This document shows positions 40,506 through 42,513 of a DNA stretch of 42,513 nt, in pieces. Where the stretch lies: positions 1-42,513 of the IMG/VR virus record IMGVR_UViG_3300010396_000065; one strand, given 5' to 3'. The first letter of the stretch is position 1; each line of letters starts with the position of its first letter. The stretch is from a virus. A program made the position numbers and the translations under genes. The notes beneath the pieces are model-generated. The model had not been told where the DNA came from. It searched no databases and saw nothing but the letters and a program-made list of their open reading frames with translations.

Positions 40506-40818
40506 CGGCGATCCTTCGGGCTGGGAGCTCGCCTTGACCGCCGGCATCGTCTCACTCGCAATCATGCTGGGCGAGGAACGGAAGGCCGAGATTCTCGCAA
40601 AGGCGTCCGTGCCACCGGAAGGCTGGGAACGGCGCGTCGCCCGCTGCTGCGATCGGGCGCATGCGGAGTGCCACGGGTTCGGCGTCAAGTACGAACTGCA
40701 TCACATGCCGAAGTTGCGGCTCGAGGTCTACGAGTGTGAGTGCGTGAAGTATGAGTTGCTTTATGCGCCGATCCTCTTGGCGAGTGATCGGATGCTCGTC
40801 GCGGAGGTGGTCGCATGA
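40468..40818 (+). CDS. hypothetical protein
   Basis: A 116-residue protein (from ATG 40468; GTG at 40498 would give less overlap with the preceding gene). It has WELALTAGIVSLAIMLGEER, then several Cys (ARCCDRAHAECHGFGVKYE; VYECECVKYELLYAPI). The Cys-rich middle may form a metal site. The true start is uncertain. It is coupled to the next gene by ATGA. Confidence 0.5.
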   Translation: MSVTLRREDSVANGDPSGWELALTAGIVSLAIMLGEERKAEILAKASVPPEGWERRVARCCDRAHAECHGFGVKYELHHMPKLRLEVYECECVKYELLYAPILLASDRMLVAEVVA

Positions 40819-41390
40819 CGCTCGCCACAGCATGCCCAAAGCCAGCGAAGGCGACGGACTCAGAGAAGCGAGTTCAGGCGCTGGTGAAGGCGTGGGGCCG
40901 CAAAGACCGCTGGCGCTCGAAAGCGATCGCGAACGCCAAAGGGAAGCCACGGACGAAGGTGAAGTCCATCAACCCGCGCGCGACGAAGCGCCGGCATGAG
41001 CGGTACACGAAGTTGATCCGCTCAGACTTCAACCTCCGTCTGCGGTATGCGGCATGGGATCGAAGCAACGGGCTCTGCGAGTGCGAAACGTGTGCGTACT
41101 GGCGTGGTGCTGATTGCCTCTCGCTCTTGTCGATCGTGACGGATATGGCGCAAGAAGCCGAGATCAACGCGGCCTTCACACCACCCGCAGTCTGGTTCAC
41201 CAAAGGTGGCACTGAGCCGCACAAACGCTTCCGCTCCACCGAAGGCCAGTTGCACCACCTCCCGCGCGGGTACACGCTGACCGAACGGGAAAGTCCTGAG
41301 GCCATCAAGCACGTCCGGTGGATGTGGAAGGGATGCCACGAACGGATCGAAAGTGCTTTAGGTACTCGTCGCCGGTTCTTGAAGTCCTAA
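40815..41390 (+). CDS. HNH-like endonuclease (probable)
   Basis: A 191-residue basic protein. The N-terminal half is very Lys/Arg-rich (AKGKPRTKVKSINPRATKRR). The core has RSNGLCECETC with a Cys knuckle, then after a long insert GQLHHLPRGYTLTERESPEA and WMWKGCHERIES, where H-H and C-H recall the HNH metal-binding fold. This may be a phage endonuclease or recombination nuclease; the call is moderate because the central insert is long. Confidence 0.6.
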   Translation: MTLATACPKPAKATDSEKRVQALVKAWGRKDRWRSKAIANAKGKPRTKVKSINPRATKRRHERYTKLIRSDFNLRLRYAAWDRSNGLCECETCAYWRGADCLSLLSIVTDMAQEAEINAAFTPPAVWFTKGGTEPHKRFRSTEGQLHHLPRGYTLTERESPEAIKHVRWMWKGCHERIESALGTRRRFLKS

Positions 41391-41412
41391 CCCGCTCTCC
41401 TGAGGAACGAAA

Positions 41413-42018
41413 ATGCCGACTGGATATACCGCTGATGTGGCCGACGGGAAGGTGACGGACTTCCGCACGTTTGCGCTGCGATGCGCGAGAGCAATGGGCG
41501 CGACGATCCTGCAACGCGATGAGCCGATGGACGCGCCGCCACGTCTTGCGGAGCCGAGCGACTTCTACGCGAAGCATGAGCGCGAACTACTCGACAAGTT
41601 GTGTCTGCTCGACGCGATGACGGAAGCCGACGCCCAGCGCCAGCAGAACGAGGAGGCGATAGCGCGGGCGAAGTTGCGCGCCGACAGCCGCCACAAACGC
41701 CGCCAGACGCGTCAGCGGTACGAGGCGATGATCCGCGACACGGAAGCGTGGGTGCCTCCGACCGCTGACCATGCGGGCCTGAAGAAGTTCATGCTCGAAC
41801 AACTCCGCGACTCCGTGAAGCTCGATTGCTCGGAGTACGCCGAGGAAGAACCGGCCCCCGAATCGCCCGCGCAGTGGTTGGCACGCCAGCGAGCGCAGAC
41901 GGCGAAAGACATTGGCCGCGCCCAAAGCGAGTACGCCGCAGAAGTCTCACGCGCGAACGGGCGCAATGCGTGGATTCAGGCGCTCTACACTTCGCTGGAA
42001 GTCAAAGCCAATGGATAA
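41413..42018 (+). CDS. conserved phage hypothetical protein
   Basis: A 201-residue protein of a family common in phages, recognised by the start MPTGYTADVADGKVTDFRTF and ALRCARAMGATI...DEPMDAPP. A long charged helical region (DAQRQQNEEAIARAKLRADS) follows, then a C-terminal EEPAPESPAQWLARQRAQTA. The function is unknown. Confidence 0.7.
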   Translation: MPTGYTADVADGKVTDFRTFALRCARAMGATILQRDEPMDAPPRLAEPSDFYAKHERELLDKLCLLDAMTEADAQRQQNEEAIARAKLRADSRHKRRQTRQRYEAMIRDTEAWVPPTADHAGLKKFMLEQLRDSVKLDCSEYAEEEPAPESPAQWLARQRAQTAKDIGRAQSEYAAEVSRANGRNAWIQALYTSLEVKANG

Positions 42019-42400
42019 CCTCCCCACGAAGTACTACCACGGTGGCCCTGACGGCTTCCATGTCGGTGGCTGGATTCTGCCCGCTGACGAAACCGGAGCC
42101 AAGACGTTCGGCCCGCAGGTGGCGGCAGAGAAGGGTGTGCCGGAGACGGTGCGGACGGATCGGGTGTACGTCACCCCGCTCATGGCGTGCGCGCTGATGT
42201 TCGCAAGTGGGCACCGCCGCCCGATGATCTACGAAGTGGAGCCGGAGGACGTGGTCGAAGTCGATCCCGATTACCACGGCGATCCGCATGAGTCAGGCAT
42301 GTGCCTTCGCGCTCGCATCGTGGCGCGTCATCCGGTGCGCCCCTCGGACGTTGAGCAGGTGCGCCGCGTCATCTTCGGCCTCGGAGCATCCCATGCCTGA
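42011..42400 (+). CDS. Arr-like ADP-ribosyltransferase
   Basis: A 129-residue protein like the small Arr (rifampicin ADP-ribosyltransferase) family, which transfers ADP-ribose from NAD. TKYYHGGPDGFHVGGWI carries the first-strand His10, RVYVTP carries Tyr53, and the PMIYEVEPEDVVEVDPDY strand ends with Asp85/Asp87, matching the His-Tyr-Asp triad order of Arr enzymes. SGMCLRARIV closes the fold. The substrate is not known and may be a host protein, nucleic acid or drug. Start ATG 42011 lies just inside the end of the preceding gene. Confidence 0.7.
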   Translation: MDNLPTKYYHGGPDGFHVGGWILPADETGAKTFGPQVAAEKGVPETVRTDRVYVTPLMACALMFASGHRRPMIYEVEPEDVVEVDPDYHGDPHESGMCLRARIVARHPVRPSDVEQVRRVIFGLGASHA

Positions 42401-42461
42401 CCTTCCTTCTCTCGTCTCCGCAGACAGAGTTGTACCCACCCACTTTCATTCTGAGGACTGA
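42393..42461 (+). CDS. possible 22-residue peptide
   Basis: An ATG at 42393 opens MPDLPSLVSADRVVPTHFHS and ends at 42461, overlapping the previous stop. It is short and lacks a family match; it could be a chance frame or a leader for the next gene. Confidence 0.2.
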   Translation: MPDLPSLVSADRVVPTHFHSED

Positions 42462-42464
42462 CCC

Positions 42465-42513
42465 GTGACCACGATCTTTCTGGAGAAGGGCAATCACACT
42501 GCCGAGTCAGGCA
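42465..42513 (+). CDS. start of a gene cut by the window edge
   Basis: A GTG at 42465 with TGAGGA seven bases upstream opens MTTIFLEKGNHTAESG and runs off the window end. If the window ends join, the frame would continue through positions 1-36 as RPNRRLCRALQ and stop, making a 27-residue peptide; this cannot be confirmed here. Confidence 0.4.
   Translation, partial: MTTIFLEKGNHTAESG

Noticed and set aside
1-42513. CRISPR arrays, insertion sequences, integrase, toxin-antitoxin pairs and antibiotic-resistance cassettes (other than the Arr-like gene)
   Set aside because: None was seen on either strand; repeats present are short and belong to control regions or the fibre shaft.

Overview
The window reads as the near-complete genome of a tailed, siphovirus-type bacteriophage with high GC content and tightly packed genes. 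Essentially all genes lie on the + strand, joined by ATGA/GTGA/TGATG stop-start overlaps. A single antisense tRNA is the only clear minus-strand feature. Head, connector, tail-tube, tape-measure and tail-tip genes are all recognisable, and no integrase or repressor is seen, so a virulent phage is the simplest reading. The host is not identifiable from the sequence beyond being a probable high-GC bacterium. No DNA polymerase, primase, replicative helicase or canonical endolysin was recognised.

Layout. 1-1787: small leader genes, including a cold-shock protein. 1784-4228: large terminase interrupted by an intein that carries the class 3 (Trp-Cys-Thr) signature and a LAGLIDADG endonuclease. 4284-10083: portal fused to a MuF-type domain, prohead protease and HK97-fold major capsid protein. 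10203-11646: a glycosyltransferase directly behind the capsid gene, plus a small zinc-ribbon protein. 11646-18816: head-tail connector proteins (one with an Ig-like domain at its N-terminus), a long tail fibre placed unusually inside the connector block, a gp10-like protein, a tail terminator and the tail tube. 18848-25335: the gpG/gpGT tail chaperone pair with a canonical -1 slippery site, the tape measure, a small tail protein and a 1162-residue tail-tip protein. 25342-30853: an accessory block with two more glycosyltransferases, a membrane-anchored PAS protein, a holin-like protein, a DUF5675 protein and small disordered or histidine-rich proteins.

31074-31506 is a non-coding divider. It has two strong hairpins, a rho-independent terminator and an operator-like cluster of repeated half-sites upstream of a small helix-turn-helix gene. 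31754-33771 is a recombination module (YqaJ-type exonuclease plus RecT annealase). 34224-34784 is an AT-richer HNH homing-endonuclease-like gene, followed by the antisense tRNA-Leu-like gene. 35002-36945 holds small membrane and unknown proteins and a TIM-barrel glycoside-hydrolase-like protein that appears to lack its nucleophile. An AT-rich, GTAAC-repeat region (36965-37091) precedes a replication-initiator-like gene and a helicase-loader-like gene. After a promoter preceded by three 10-bp phased repeats (38496-38554), a run of small early genes follows, ending with an Arr-like ADP-ribosyltransferase and a gene cut by the window edge.

The parts that most deserve a second look are the class 3 intein, the degenerate glycosidase-like protein, the phage PAS membrane protein, the Arr-like enzyme, the domain fusions on connector and glycosyltransferase proteins, and the three repeat-rich control regions.
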